Assembly (NCBI RefSeq): GCF_029213205.1
Contig: NZ_JARGNH010000001.1
Span: 310,001-374,000, forward strand
Length of the DNA: 64,000 bases
DNA from: Pseudooceanicola sp.
GTDB lineage: Bacteria; Pseudomonadota; Alphaproteobacteria; Rhodobacterales; Rhodobacteraceae
Direction: 5' to 3'
Positions 41,712 through 50,679 of the stretch are shown piece after piece. A model generated the notes under the pieces. That model had not been told where the DNA came from, made no database searches, and saw nothing but the letters and a program-made list of their open reading frames with translations. The position numbers and the translations under genes are program-made. Position 1 is the first letter of the stretch, and every line of letters begins with the position of its first letter.

Positions 41712-42808
41712 CAGCCGTCCTCCATCTGCAACACCAGGCCAATGCCCAGCAGCACCGCCGCAACCGGCGGCGCCCAGGCCGCAGCAAGAATCGGAATTTG
41801 TGCATTCTCACCAAGGATCTGTGCGAAATTCTTGATGTAGTAGAACGAAAAGCCCATCAGCACCGAGGTCGCCACCGCCAGACCAACCCGGCCCAGTCGG
41901 GCGTGGCGCATGGTAAAGGCGGCGGCGATCATCACCATCGCCATCAGAAACAGCGGCCGTGCCAGTTCGGTCTGCAGCCAGACCAGATGCCGGCGGGCAG
42001 AAAACCCGGCCTGGGTCAGCGCCTTGGCATAGGCCGGCAAGTCCCAGATCGCCACCGCCGCCGGGCGCCCGAAACTGTCGCGGATCCGGTCAATGGTCAG
42101 GGGCGACGGGATCTGCAGCCGTGCCAGGGTCACCGCCTGCGCCTCGGGGTTCAGATCGGCCCCCAGCGGCCAGGATTTCACCCCGCTCAGCTGCCAGGCC
42201 CCGGGCACCAGCGCGGCGCGCTGCGCCTCGATCCGGCGGATCAGGCCACCCTCCGGGGTGAAGGCAAAAAAGGTGGCGTTCAAAAGCAACGTGCCCTCGG
42301 CATTGGCGCGCTCGGCGCGGATCACGGTCTGGCCATCGGCCCCGCCCTGGCGCAGCCATAGGCCGTCTTCGCTGATCGACAAGACACTGGTCGAGCCGAT
42401 CAGGTAACGGTCGCTCAGCGCCGAATAACGCTTGGTGGTGGCGGCGACAAATGGATTCATGATCGCCAGCGCCAGACAGCCGAGCACAAAGGCGACCAGA
42501 ACCGGCGACATCAGGCTGACCAGCGCCGAGCGACCGGCGGCGCGCGACACGATCAGCTCGGACGAGCGGGCCAGCCCGATCAGCATCGCCACGGTGGCCA
42601 GCACCGTCACCAGCGGCACGATTTCATAGAGCGTTTCCGGGCTGTGCAGCAGCGCCACCTCGACCACCTGGCCAAAGCGGGCGCTGGTGTCGTTGAGGCG
42701 GCGGACCTGCTCGATCATCTCGATCAGCACGATCAGGATGCCAAGGCCCAGCATCAGCGCCAGAAAGGCACGCAGAAACCGGCGGGCGAGGTAGAGATGC
42801 AGGATCAT
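41711..42808 (-). CDS. lptG: LPS export permease LptG
   Basis: LptG is one half of the inner-membrane LptB2FG exporter that pulls LPS out of the membrane. The 365-residue protein has the YjgP/YjgQ fold: three N-terminal helices, a periplasmic beta-jellyroll (about 125-270), and three C-terminal helices (SVLMGFSFYYI). ATG at 42808 overlaps the lptF stop as ATGA. Confidence 0.93.
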   Translation of the reverse strand: MILHLYLARRFLRAFLALMLGLGILIVLIEMIEQVRRLNDTSARFGQVVEVALLHSPETLYEIVPLVTVLATVAMLIGLARSSELIVSRAAGRSALVSLMSPVLVAFVLGCLALAIMNPFVAATTKRYSALSDRYLIGSTSVLSISEDGLWLRQGGADGQTVIRAERANAEGTLLLNATFFAFTPEGGLIRRIEAQRAALVPGAWQLSGVKSWPLGADLNPEAQAVTLARLQIPSPLTIDRIRDSFGRPAAVAIWDLPAYAKALTQAGFSARRHLVWLQTELARPLFLMAMVMIAAAFTMRHARLGRVGLAVATSVLMGFSFYYIKNFAQILGENAQIPILAAAWAPPVAAVLLGIGLVLQMEDG

Positions 42809-43980
42809 GCCAGCACCGCCCCGGGATCGGTGTCTGCGCCCGCGCCGCGCCGATGCACCCGTGCCGTCCAGGCCAGCAGCGCGGCGGCAATAGCAAGCGC
42901 CAGCGCGGCGGGCAGATAGGTCAGCGGCCAGAGCTCGGCCTGATCGCGCACCCAACCCGCCGTCAGATTGTCACTCATCTTGACCAGCACCAGGATCAGC
43001 ACCGCAAAGCTGATCTGCCGCCAGGGGCCGAACTGGTTGTAAGTGCCCAGCAGCAGTGCTGAAAATCCGATCAGCGCCGTCGCCAGGCTGATCAGCGCGT
43101 CGCGGGTGCGGCCATGTGCCTCTTCCAGCACCACGCCGCGGGATTCACCGGTCAGAGCCGTCACCGCATCGGGATCGCTCAGCAACCTCCCGGTCGGCAG
43201 ATAGGCGGCCCGGTGTTCCGGCGCGCCGGCATCGCGGATCATCTGGGTCAGGTCATAGGCGAAATCGTCAAACCTGGTGGTGACCAGCTGACCGCTGGCA
43301 TGGTTCAGCGATTGTGCCATCCCGGCAATCATCACCAGCTGCGGGCGCGCCGTCTCATCGTCTTCGGCGGTGTTCACCAGATAGGCGCGCCGGGCGGTGA
43401 AGGCCTCGGAACGGTGGCTGTCGCGATTGTCGGACAGGAACACGTCGTTCAGGGTGCCGTCGCTGCCGATCTCGCGGATGTAAAAGGTCACGCCGGGGGT
43501 TGGGTGCAGGAATTGCCCCTCGGTCAGCAGCCGGGCGGCGACATCGCGGGTCAGGGCACGCTGGCGTTCGGCCAGCTCCTGGCGGGCCTGCGGCACCAGC
43601 AGATGCGCGATTATCGCCGTGGCGCAGGCGATCATCACGCCAAAGACCAGCACCGGACGGGCCAGCCGCCAGGGTGACAGACCGCTGGATTGCAGCACCA
43701 CCAGCTCGCTCTCGCCGGTCAGCCGGTTGGTGACATAGATGGCGGCGGCAAAACCGGCAATCGGCAGAATGGTGCCGACCACCCTTGGCAGCGACAGGAT
43801 GGTATAGCGCAGCACGGTCCCGGCGCTTTGGCCGTCGCCGATCAGTTGATCAAACAGCCGGACGGCGCTGTTGATCCAAAAGATACCGACAAGGATCAGA
43901 GCGAAAAAGCCGAACAGGATCAGCAGCTGCGACAGCATATATCTGTCGTATCGTGCCACCTGTCTGCTTGCCCCCGCCAT
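42805..43980 (-). CDS. lptF: LPS export permease LptF
   Basis: The partner of LptG in the LPS exporter. The 391-residue protein has the same YjgP/YjgQ layout, with LTGESELVVLQSSGLSPWRLARPV in the first membrane domain. ATG at 43980 is used; an ATG at 43938 would remove a 14-residue polar lead. It is first in the lptF-lptG-lptD-surA-rsmA operon and divergent from pepA, with GCTAGC repeated twice in the gap between them. Confidence 0.93.
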   Translation of the reverse strand: MAGASRQVARYDRYMLSQLLILFGFFALILVGIFWINSAVRLFDQLIGDGQSAGTVLRYTILSLPRVVGTILPIAGFAAAIYVTNRLTGESELVVLQSSGLSPWRLARPVLVFGVMIACATAIIAHLLVPQARQELAERQRALTRDVAARLLTEGQFLHPTPGVTFYIREIGSDGTLNDVFLSDNRDSHRSEAFTARRAYLVNTAEDDETARPQLVMIAGMAQSLNHASGQLVTTRFDDFAYDLTQMIRDAGAPEHRAAYLPTGRLLSDPDAVTALTGESRGVVLEEAHGRTRDALISLATALIGFSALLLGTYNQFGPWRQISFAVLILVLVKMSDNLTAGWVRDQAELWPLTYLPAALALAIAAALLAWTARVHRRGAGADTDPGAVLA

Positions 43981-44115
43981 TCCAGGTGGCCAATGACGCC
44001 GCCCAATGCCCGGAATGCTAGCGCAAAGGCGAGACCGGGAAAACTCCTATCTGGTCAAAGCCGGGGACGGGCGCTAGCCTGCCGAGCGAACCACCCTTGC
44101 TGCAGGAGCAACGCC

Positions 44116-45585
44116 TTGACCGATCCGGTTTCCGTCACCTTTCATGCCATTGATCTGGAGGCCATCGCCACGGCGACGGGCCATATTGCGGTGCTTGTCG
44201 ATGCTGAGGGCAAGCTCGATCAGGCCGGGCGCCGGGTCAACAAGCTGACCCGTGGGGCGCTGCTGCGGCTGGTGGAGAGCGAGGGCTTCGGTGCGCTGAA
44301 AACCGGCGATGCCGCGACCCTGACAATGCCGGTCGGAATGGCGGCCGAGGCGGTGGTCGCGGTAAAGCTGGCGCGCAAATGCAGCACCGGCGAGGCGCGC
44401 AAGGCCGGTGGCGCAGTTGGCAAGTCGATCGGCAAGGGCGGCGCGCTGCTGCTGGCCGGGGGCCATCGCGCGGCGGCGGACATCGCCCTCGGCGCGGCGC
44501 TCAGGGCCTATGAGTTCGACGCACAGAAATCGAAGAAATCCGATCCCAAGGGCGGATTGCAGGTGATGTGTTCGGACCCCGACGCCACCGCCGCCATCGC
44601 CGCGCCGCATCTGACGGCGGCGGCTGGCGTGTTCTTTACCCGCGATCTGGTCAATGAACCGGCGAATGTGCTGACCACAGATGCCTTTGCCGCGCGGCTG
44701 GAAGCGATGCGCGACCTCGGGCTCAAGGTCGAGGTGCTGGAAGAGGCCGATCTGGAAAAGCTCGGCATGGGCGCCTTGTTGGCGGTCGGCATGGCCTCGG
44801 TCATGCCCTCCAAGGTGGTGGTGATGCAATGGCAGGGTGGCGGCGACGAGGCGCCGCTGGCGCTGGTCGGCAAGGGCGTGGTGTTTGACACCGGCGGCAT
44901 CTCGATCAAACCGGCCGGCGGCATGGAAGAGATGACCATGGACATGGGCGGTGCCGGGGTTGTCTCTGGCGTGATGCGCAGCCTGGCGCTGCGCAAGGCC
45001 AAGGCCAATGTCGTCGGACTGGTCGGGCTGGTGGAAAACACCATCGCCGGCAATGCCCAACGCCCCGGTGACGTGGTCACCACGATGAAGGGCGACACGA
45101 TCGAGGTGATCAACACCGATGCCGAGGGCCGGATGGTTCTGTGTGATGTGATGTGGTATGCGCAGGAACGGTTCAAACCGGTGGGGATGATTGACCTGGC
45201 CACCCTGACTGGCGCGATAATCATCGCCCTGGGCCATGAGAACGCTGGTATTTTTTCCAATGACGACGAACTTTGCGGTGCCCTGCTGAAATCCGCCGGG
45301 GCCGAGGCCGAGGGCGCCTGGCGGATGCCGATGGGGGCCGCCTATGCCGAGGGGCTGAAAAGCCGGATTGCCGACGCCAAGAACGTCGGCGGCCGTCCGG
45401 CCGGGTCGATCACCGCAGCAGAATTCCTGAAACGCTTTGTCAAGGATGACACCCCCTGGTGCCATATCGACATTGCCGGGGTAGCACTGAAATCCGGCGA
45501 CAGCGATACCGCTCCCAAGGGCGCAACCGGCTGGGGGGTTCTGACCTTGGACCGGCTGGTGAAAGACCGGTTCGAAAAAGGCTGA
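44116..45585 (+). CDS. pepA: Leucyl aminopeptidase PepA
   Basis: A dinuclear zinc/manganese M17 aminopeptidase of 489 residues. It has GKGVVFDTGGISIKP with the metal Lys/Asp, and the signature NTDAEGRMVLCD. The start is a TTG at 44116 with AGGAG seven bases upstream. An upstream in-frame ATG exists, but it would run through the lptF promoter region and add unrelated residues. It is followed by holC after four bases. Confidence 0.95.
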   Translation: MTDPVSVTFHAIDLEAIATATGHIAVLVDAEGKLDQAGRRVNKLTRGALLRLVESEGFGALKTGDAATLTMPVGMAAEAVVAVKLARKCSTGEARKAGGAVGKSIGKGGALLLAGGHRAAADIALGAALRAYEFDAQKSKKSDPKGGLQVMCSDPDATAAIAAPHLTAAAGVFFTRDLVNEPANVLTTDAFAARLEAMRDLGLKVEVLEEADLEKLGMGALLAVGMASVMPSKVVVMQWQGGGDEAPLALVGKGVVFDTGGISIKPAGGMEEMTMDMGGAGVVSGVMRSLALRKAKANVVGLVGLVENTIAGNAQRPGDVVTTMKGDTIEVINTDAEGRMVLCDVMWYAQERFKPVGMIDLATLTGAIIIALGHENAGIFSNDDELCGALLKSAGAEAEGAWRMPMGAAYAEGLKSRIADAKNVGGRPAGSITAAEFLKRFVKDDTPWCHIDIAGVALKSGDSDTAPKGATGWGVLTLDRLVKDRFEKG

Positions 45586-45589
45586 GCGA

Positions 45590-46066
45590 TTGGGCGCGGT
45601 CTATTTCTATCACCTGACCCGGCAACCGCTTGAGGCGGCGCTGCCAAAGCTGCTCGAGGCGTCGCTGGCGCGCGGCTGGCTGGTGGCGCTGCGTGGGCGC
45701 AGCCCGCGCTACCTGGATTGGCTGGATCAGCAATTGTGGCTGGGCGATGCCGCCGGGTTCCTGCCACATGGCCGGGCGGGCGGTGCCCGGGACGCCGATC
45801 AGCCGGTGCTGCTGACCACCGAGGCCACCGCGCCGAACGGCGCCAGCTGCGTGATGAGCGTCGAGGGCGCCGAGGTCAGCGCCGATGAGGTGCGCGCGCT
45901 TGAGCGGGTCTGTGTGCTGTTTGACGGCGGCGATGCCGAGGGGCTTGAGCGGGCCCGCGCGCAATGGCGGCTGCTGACCGGGGCCGGGTGCGGCGCACAA
46001 TATTGGTCGGATGAATCCGGCAATTGGGTGAAGAAATCCGAGAAGCCCGAAGCCGGGGCTATTTGA
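45590..46066 (+). CDS. holC: DNA polymerase III chi subunit
   Basis: HolC links the clamp loader to single-strand-binding protein. The 158-residue protein has VYFYHLTRQPLEAALPKLLE at the N-terminus and the LDWLDQQLWLGDAAGFLPHG core typical of the family. The start is TTG at 45590 with AAAGG upstream. The pepA-holC pair is a common arrangement. The last 8 bases overlap the convergent cytochrome gene. Confidence 0.9.
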   Translation: MGAVYFYHLTRQPLEAALPKLLEASLARGWLVALRGRSPRYLDWLDQQLWLGDAAGFLPHGRAGGARDADQPVLLTTEATAPNGASCVMSVEGAEVSADEVRALERVCVLFDGGDAEGLERARAQWRLLTGAGCGAQYWSDESGNWVKKSEKPEAGAI

Positions 46067-46946
46067 CCGCCGGAACCGCCTTGAGATAGGCGGCGATGGC
46101 GGCGCGATCCGCGTCGCTCAGATGCGCGGTGTTCTGCACCACCTCGGCCATTTCACCGCCCGCGACGTCATATTCCGGGGTGAAGCCGCTTTTCAGATAT
46201 TCGGCGATATCGCCTTCTGACCAATCCAGACCACCGCGGGTGATGTTCGGGATTCGCCCCTTGCCGGACGGGTTGGGTGCGCCGCCCAGCCATTTGTCAC
46301 GCTTCAACCCGCCAATCAGGTTGCGCGCGGTGTGGCATTCGCCGCAATGGCCCAGCGCCTCGACCAGATAGCGACCGCGCGTCACCTGATCATTCAGATT
46401 GCCGCTCAGCACATAGTCGGGGGTAAAGAATAGCCGTTTCCAGCCGCCCATCAGGCGGCGGATCGAAAACGGTAGGCCGACCTCATGCGGTTTCGAGCCG
46501 ACATCCGAGGCGGGCAAGGTCTGCAGGAAGGCATGCAGATCCGCGACATCCTGCGGCCGCGCCTTTACATAGGAGGTATAGGGAAAGGCCGGGTAATAAT
46601 GCTGTCCCTCGGGGCTGACCCCGGCGGACATCGCATTGGCGAGGTCGGTGACGCTCCAACCGCTGATCCCTGCTGGGCCGGGCGAGATATTGGGCGCGTA
46701 AAAGGTGCCGAAATCGGTGGTGAAGCCGGTGCCGCCGGACAGGATGGTGCGCGCGTCCTCTGCTGCCCCCGGCGCGGCATGGCACGAGGCACAGCCAGCG
46801 GCCCAGAACACCGCTTCGCCGCGCAGGGCATCCGCGCTCAGACTGGCGAATTGTGCCTCATCGACCCGGACAGGTCGGGTGAAGAGCCAAAAGGCCACGC
46901 TGCCGACCAGGGCGAGTATCACAATGATCCGGGTTAACAGATACAT
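46059..46946 (-). CDS. Membrane-anchored di-haem cytochrome c
   Basis: The 295-residue protein has an N-terminal hydrophobic anchor (about 6-23) and two haem sites, CASCH (52-56) and CGECH (near 202). The layout resembles cytochrome c subunits of sugar/alcohol dehydrogenases or their electron-transfer partners (FYAPNISPGPAGISGWS and GRYLVEALGHCGECH motifs). No dehydrogenase gene is nearby. It is followed upstream by cytochrome c' on the same strand. Confidence 0.85.
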   Translation of the reverse strand: MYLLTRIIVILALVGSVAFWLFTRPVRVDEAQFASLSADALRGEAVFWAAGCASCHAAPGAAEDARTILSGGTGFTTDFGTFYAPNISPGPAGISGWSVTDLANAMSAGVSPEGQHYYPAFPYTSYVKARPQDVADLHAFLQTLPASDVGSKPHEVGLPFSIRRLMGGWKRLFFTPDYVLSGNLNDQVTRGRYLVEALGHCGECHTARNLIGGLKRDKWLGGAPNPSGKGRIPNITRGGLDWSEGDIAEYLKSGFTPEYDVAGGEMAEVVQNTAHLSDADRAAIAAYLKAVPAVK

Positions 46947-46985
46947 ATCGCGATACTCGCCTCAGCGCCGCATGGTTGCAAGTGA

Positions 46986-47462
46986 TCAGTTGGCAGCGGC
47001 GCGGCTGGCCTTGTGGCAGGCACCGCAGGCCGCGCCCACCGGGCCCATCGCGACCTGCAGTGCGGCAAGGTCGGTGCCGGCCGCATCCGCGAGCGCCCCA
47101 GTGGCACTGGCCAACGCCATTCCGGCCTTCATCGCGCCTTCCATGTTTTCCCACATGGCGGGCAGGGCGCGGGTATCGGCAAAGCTGACATTGTCCGATC
47201 CGGCGGGCCACATCGACGATTGATCCAGTGTCGCCAGCGCGTTCAGGTTTTCGGCATAGCCCTTGGCGGCGGCTGAATCATAGGCCATCTCGCCCTTGGC
47301 CATCGCGCCCAGCTTGCCCAGGTTAAAGGCATAGAGCCCCATCACCGATTTGCGCGCCTTCACCGCGGCGGCAATTGCCGGATCCGCGTGGCTGGCACCG
47401 ATCGCGGCGCCGGATACACCCAAGGCCACCAGGGCCGCGATTGCATAAGTCATTTTTTTCAT
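46986..47462 (-). CDS. cycP: Cytochrome c'
   Basis: The 158-residue exported protein has a signal peptide (1-22, GAAIGA-SHA) and a four-helix c' body with the haem site CGACH at 146-150 near the C-terminus. Cytochrome c' binds NO and protects photosynthetic or denitrifying bacteria from nitrosative stress. I found no clear FNR or NnrR box in the 125 bases upstream. It is first in a pair with the di-haem cytochrome. Confidence 0.9.
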   Translation of the reverse strand: MKKMTYAIAALVALGVSGAAIGASHADPAIAAAVKARKSVMGLYAFNLGKLGAMAKGEMAYDSAAAKGYAENLNALATLDQSSMWPAGSDNVSFADTRALPAMWENMEGAMKAGMALASATGALADAAGTDLAALQVAMGPVGAACGACHKASRAAAN

Positions 47463-47587
47463 TGTCAGTCTCCACGTTGGACTTTGTGCCGCGACACTAG
47501 CAACTCGGCGTGTGCGCAATCATGACGATCTCGTGATCAGTTTTAACAATTCAGAACAAATCCTGTGCGGAAACGCACCGACTGCCC

Positions 47588-48127
47588 CTAGGTAAAGCGC
47601 ACCTTGCCGATATAGGGCAGGTTGCGGTTGCACTGGGCGTAGTCGATGCCATAGCCGACGACAAATTCGTCTGGGATTTCAAAGCCGATCCAATCCGCCT
47701 TGAAATCCGCTTCACGCCGACTCGGCTTGTCCAGCAGGGCGATGGTCTTTAGCTTTTTGGGATGGCGCGAGCCAAGCAGGTGAATCACATGGTTCAGCGT
47801 GTGGCCGGTGTCGACGATATCCTCGACCACCAGCACATTGCGCCCCTCGATCTCGCCGCGCAGATCCTTGAGGATGCGCACCTCGCGGCTGCTTTCGGTG
47901 GCATTGCCGTAAGAAGACGCTTCGAGGAAATCGACCTCGACATCGCGGTCGCCCAATTCACGCACCAGATCGGCGATGAACACGAAAGATCCGCGCAGCA
48001 GGCCGACAACGACAATGCGCTCGCCGACCGGAAATTCCGCTTTTATCTCACGGGCCAGCTCTTCGATCCGCGCGTCAATTGCCTTGGCGCTGATCATTTT
48101 GTCGATGACATATGGACGCTCTGCCAT
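47588..48127 (-). CDS. hpt: Hypoxanthine phosphoribosyltransferase
   Basis: This purine-salvage enzyme makes IMP (and often GMP) from hypoxanthine and PRPP. The 179-residue protein has the PRPP-binding [14 protein letters not shown] and the flexible-loop [12 protein letters not shown]. It is divergent from the COQ10-like gene at 48195. Confidence 0.95.
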   Translation of the reverse strand: MAERPYVIDKMISAKAIDARIEELAREIKAEFPVGERIVVVGLLRGSFVFIADLVRELGDRDVEVDFLEASSYGNATESSREVRILKDLRGEIEGRNVLVVEDIVDTGHTLNHVIHLLGSRHPKKLKTIALLDKPSRREADFKADWIGFEIPDEFVVGYGIDYAQCNRNLPYIGKVRFT

Positions 48128-48152
48128 GATCCCCCCTTGATCTCGTGGCGCC

Positions 48153-48180
48153 ACTCTAGGACATGGGACGCTGGGAACAA
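48153..48180 (-). promoter_or_regulatory. Possible hpt promoter
   Basis: On the minus strand TTGTTC (48175-48180) and TAGAGT (48153-48158) are 16 bases apart, about 26 bases before the hpt start. The -10 match is modest. Confidence 0.35.
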
Positions 48181-48194
48181 GAGACAGGAGCACC

Positions 48195-48644
48195 ATGCCC
48201 ACCCATTCAGAAACCAAGCTGCTGCCTTATTCAGCACAGCAGATGTATGATCTGGTGGCCGATGTCGGATCCTATCCGCAATTCCTGCCCTGGTGTTCGG
48301 CGGCGCGGGTGCGCACGCGCCGCCCGATCGCGGGCGGCGAAGTGCTCGACGCCGATCTGGTGATTTCCTTCAAGGTGTTCCGCGAGCGCTTTGGCAGCCG
48401 CGTGACGCTCTGGCCCGAGGCGCAAAAGATCGACACCGAATACCTGGACGGGCCGTTTCGCTATATGAAGTCGAACTGGGCGTTTCGCGATGTGGCGGGC
48501 GGCTGCGAGGTCGATTTCTTTGTCGATTTCGAATTCAAGAATGCGGTGCTGCAGGGCATCATCGGCCTGGTCTTCAACGAGGCGATGCAGCGCATCGTGC
48601 GGGCGTTCGAAGCGCGGGCCGCGGCGCTCTATCCCGCCACCTGA
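48195..48644 (+). CDS. COQ10/RatA-type START-domain protein (coenzyme Q-binding)
   Basis: The 149-residue protein has a START/polyketide-cyclase fold with [34 protein letters not shown], typical of COQ10, a ubiquinone-binding respiratory chaperone in mitochondria and alphaproteobacteria. The gammaproteobacterial homologue is called RatA, but no toxin gene context is seen here. GACAGGAGCACC precedes the ATG. Confidence 0.9.
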   Translation: MPTHSETKLLPYSAQQMYDLVADVGSYPQFLPWCSAARVRTRRPIAGGEVLDADLVISFKVFRERFGSRVTLWPEAQKIDTEYLDGPFRYMKSNWAFRDVAGGCEVDFFVDFEFKNAVLQGIIGLVFNEAMQRIVRAFEARAAALYPAT

Positions 48645-48659
48645 ACCGGGTGTCACGCA

Positions 48660-48687
48660 AAACGGCGGGCCGGACCCCGCCGCTTTT
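48660..48687. terminator. Bidirectional rho-independent terminator
   Basis: CGGCGGG (48663-48669) pairs with CCCGCCG (48676-48682) around CCGGAC, flanked by AAAA and TTTT. It separates the COQ10-like gene from the convergent amtB gene. Confidence 0.75.
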
Positions 48688-48707
48688 CAATCTCTTGGCT
48701 GCAAGGC

Positions 48708-49886
48708 TCAGGACACGTGATCGTAGGCGCTTTCGCCATGTTGCGCCAGGTCCAGCCCGGTGGTTTCCGCCTCGGCATCGACCCGCATCGGGAACACAAG
48801 CCCGACCAGCTTGGCCAGCACCACGGTCACCACGATGGTGAACACCCCGACGATGGCGAGTGAGCCGAACTGCGCGGCATAGCTGCCGGCGCCGAACACC
48901 GCGATCATGATGGTGCCAAATATGCCGCCGACGCCGTGCACCGCGAACACATCCAGCGTGTCGTCGATTTTCACCTTGTTGCGGATCAGGCTGACTGACT
49001 CCTGACACAGGACTCCGGCGATGCCGCCAATGATCAGCGCTTGGACCGGGTCGACAAAGCCCGAGGCTGGGGTGATCGACGCGAGACCGGCAATGGTGCC
49101 GGTGACCATGCCCACCATCGAGGATTTGCCATACTTGATCCGCTCCCACGCCGCCCAGGTGATCGAGGCGGCCGCGGCTGAGATATGGGTGACGGTCAGT
49201 GCCATTGCCGCAGCGCCGTCAGCGGCCAGTTGCGAGCCGCCGTTAAAGCCGAACCAGCCAATCCAGAGCATCGCCGCGCCAATCATCACATAGCCGGGAT
49301 TGTGCGGCGGTTTCGATTTGTCGCGGCGCGGGCCGAGCAGCAGTGCAATCACCAGCGCCGCCAGCCCGGCGGTTTCGTGCACCACGATGCCACCGGCGAA
49401 ATCACGGGCGCCGACCTCACCAAAGATGCCGCCATCCGACAGCATGCCGCCGCCCCAGATCCAATGGGTGACCGGCGCATAGCAGATCAGCATCCAGAGG
49501 GCGGAAAAGGTGACCACCCAGGCGAAATTCGCCCGCTCCACATAGGCGCCGACGATCAGTGCCGGGGTGATGATCGCGAATGTCATCTGAAAGGCAAAGA
49601 ACAGCACCTCGGGCAGGGTGCCCGACAGGGTGCTGGCATCGATGCCGTTCAGCAGCGCCTTGCCGGTGCCGCCCCAGACCGGATTGCCATCGCCAAAGGC
49701 GATGGAATAGCCCAGCAGGAACCAGGCGATGCTCATCACGCAGGCGATGGCATAACAATGCATGAACACGCTTAACACATTGCGGGCGCGCACCAGCCCG
49801 CCATAGAACAGGGCAAGCCCCGGCAATGTCATGAACAGCACCAAGGCCGTTGCCACGATGATCCAGGCGGTATCCGCTGCGTTCAT
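48708..49886 (-). CDS. amtB: Ammonium transporter AmtB
   Basis: The 392-residue channel has about eleven helices with the recruitment and pore signatures: THWIWGGGMLSDGG, the first pore His in VVHETAGLAAL, and the second pore region VHGVGGIFGTI. GGGAGGGGACA precedes the ATG. glnK, its usual PII partner, is not upstream. It would be expected to respond to the NtrBC system located 4 kb downstream. Confidence 0.95.
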   Translation of the reverse strand: MNAADTAWIIVATALVLFMTLPGLALFYGGLVRARNVLSVFMHCYAIACVMSIAWFLLGYSIAFGDGNPVWGGTGKALLNGIDASTLSGTLPEVLFFAFQMTFAIITPALIVGAYVERANFAWVVTFSALWMLICYAPVTHWIWGGGMLSDGGIFGEVGARDFAGGIVVHETAGLAALVIALLLGPRRDKSKPPHNPGYVMIGAAMLWIGWFGFNGGSQLAADGAAAMALTVTHISAAAASITWAAWERIKYGKSSMVGMVTGTIAGLASITPASGFVDPVQALIIGGIAGVLCQESVSLIRNKVKIDDTLDVFAVHGVGGIFGTIMIAVFGAGSYAAQFGSLAIVGVFTIVVTVVLAKLVGLVFPMRVDAEAETTGLDLAQHGESAYDHVS

Positions 49887-49994
49887 TGTCCCCTCCCAGT
49901 GACGCCAATCAAGCTCACGACCGGGTGCCGTATTCATCACGATTAGGAAAGGGGCAGGTGGGGTCAGCGGTGCCCAAATCATCCGCAGTTCGCA

Positions 49995-50030
49995 AAACGC
50001 CCAAAAATTACCCGGAATTTTTGGGCGTTT
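49995..50030 (-). terminator. Perfect 15-bp terminator hairpin of pncC
   Basis: AAACGCCCAAAAATT (49995-50009) and AATTTTTGGGCGTTT (50016-50030) are fully complementary around the loop ACCCGG. Read on the minus strand it ends with a T-run just after the pncC stop at 50047. It also isolates amtB from that transcript. Confidence 0.8.
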
Positions 50031-50046
50031 GGTCGTATTCTGGGCG

Positions 50047-50526
50047 TTATTGAGCTGCTTCCTTCAGCAGTTCCAGGGCCCGGTCCCGCGACGCAGCGCG
50101 GACATTGGCGCGACCAAGTGCGCCGAAATCGCGGGTCTCGCTGCGGGTCTCGACCCCCGTGCGGGCAATCGCAAAGCAGACCCGCCCCTCGGGCTTGTCC
50201 CCGGCGCCGCCGGGACCGGCGATGCCGGTGATCGCCACCGCCAGATCGGCACCAAAGGCGGCCAGCGCGCCATCGGCCATGGCCAGCGCGACCTCTTCGC
50301 TGACCGCGCCGTGGTTGGCCAGGGTTTCACGCGGCACATTCAGCAACCGCCGCTTGGCGCTGTTGGCATAGGCAACCACCCCGCCCAGCACCACCGCCGA
50401 GGATCCCGGCACTTCGGTCAGTGCCGCGCCGACCATGCCACCGGTGCAGCTTTCGGCGGTGACCAGCTTCAGCCCCTGCGCCTGGCAGATATCCAATATG
50501 TCCTTGGGATCAATAACAGAATTCAT
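50047..50526 (-). CDS. pncC: Nicotinamide-nucleotide amidase PncC (CinA C-terminal domain)
   Basis: PncC deamidates NMN to NaMN in pyridine-nucleotide salvage. The 159-residue stand-alone domain has the catalytic TAESCTGGMVG serine motif, VVAYANSAKRRLLNV and AITGIAGPGGA. The N-terminal CinA COG1058 domain is absent. A highly structured element lies just upstream at 50543-50632. It is separated from pgpA by a divergent low-complexity gene. Confidence 0.93.
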   Translation of the reverse strand: MNSVIDPKDILDICQAQGLKLVTAESCTGGMVGAALTEVPGSSAVVLGGVVAYANSAKRRLLNVPRETLANHGAVSEEVALAMADGALAAFGADLAVAITGIAGPGGAGDKPEGRVCFAIARTGVETRSETRDFGALGRANVRAASRDRALELLKEAAQ

Positions 50527-50542
50527 TTCGTGGTTCCCTTAA

Positions 50543-50632
50543 CCTTTGTGGCGAGAGTAAGGCGTTACCCCCATGGCAGCAAGTACCGCGCCACCCAAAC
50601 GCCTTTGCCCAGCCACAAAGGCACCATTTTTT
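50543..50632. ncRNA. Nested inverted-repeat element; candidate structured RNA or leader
   Basis: An outer 10-bp stem CCTTTGTGGC/GCCACAAAGG (50543-50552 and 50612-50621) encloses, across a symmetric 6x6 internal loop, an inner 8-bp stem AAGGCGTT/AACGCCTT (50559-50566 and 50598-50605), and a possible 4-bp TGGC/GCCA stem inside. A run of six Ts (50627-50632) follows on the plus strand. On the minus strand the element sits 17 bases before pncC, so it could be a 5' leader for pncC, a short RNA on the plus strand, or a MITE-like palindrome. The direction is not resolved. Confidence 0.4.
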
Positions 50633-50679
50633 ACCAGCAGATCATCGCCTTGCAAACCAAGGTAATTTGAGAGGCAGGT

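Noticed and set aside
40290-41840. A 516-codon plus-strand frame opposite lptD.
   Set aside because: It is an antisense shadow of a well-supported outer-membrane gene and shows no family features.
48195-48644. RatA toxin of a toxin-antitoxin pair.
   Set aside because: There is no partner gene beside it, and in alphaproteobacteria this family is the COQ10-type ubiquinone-binding protein.
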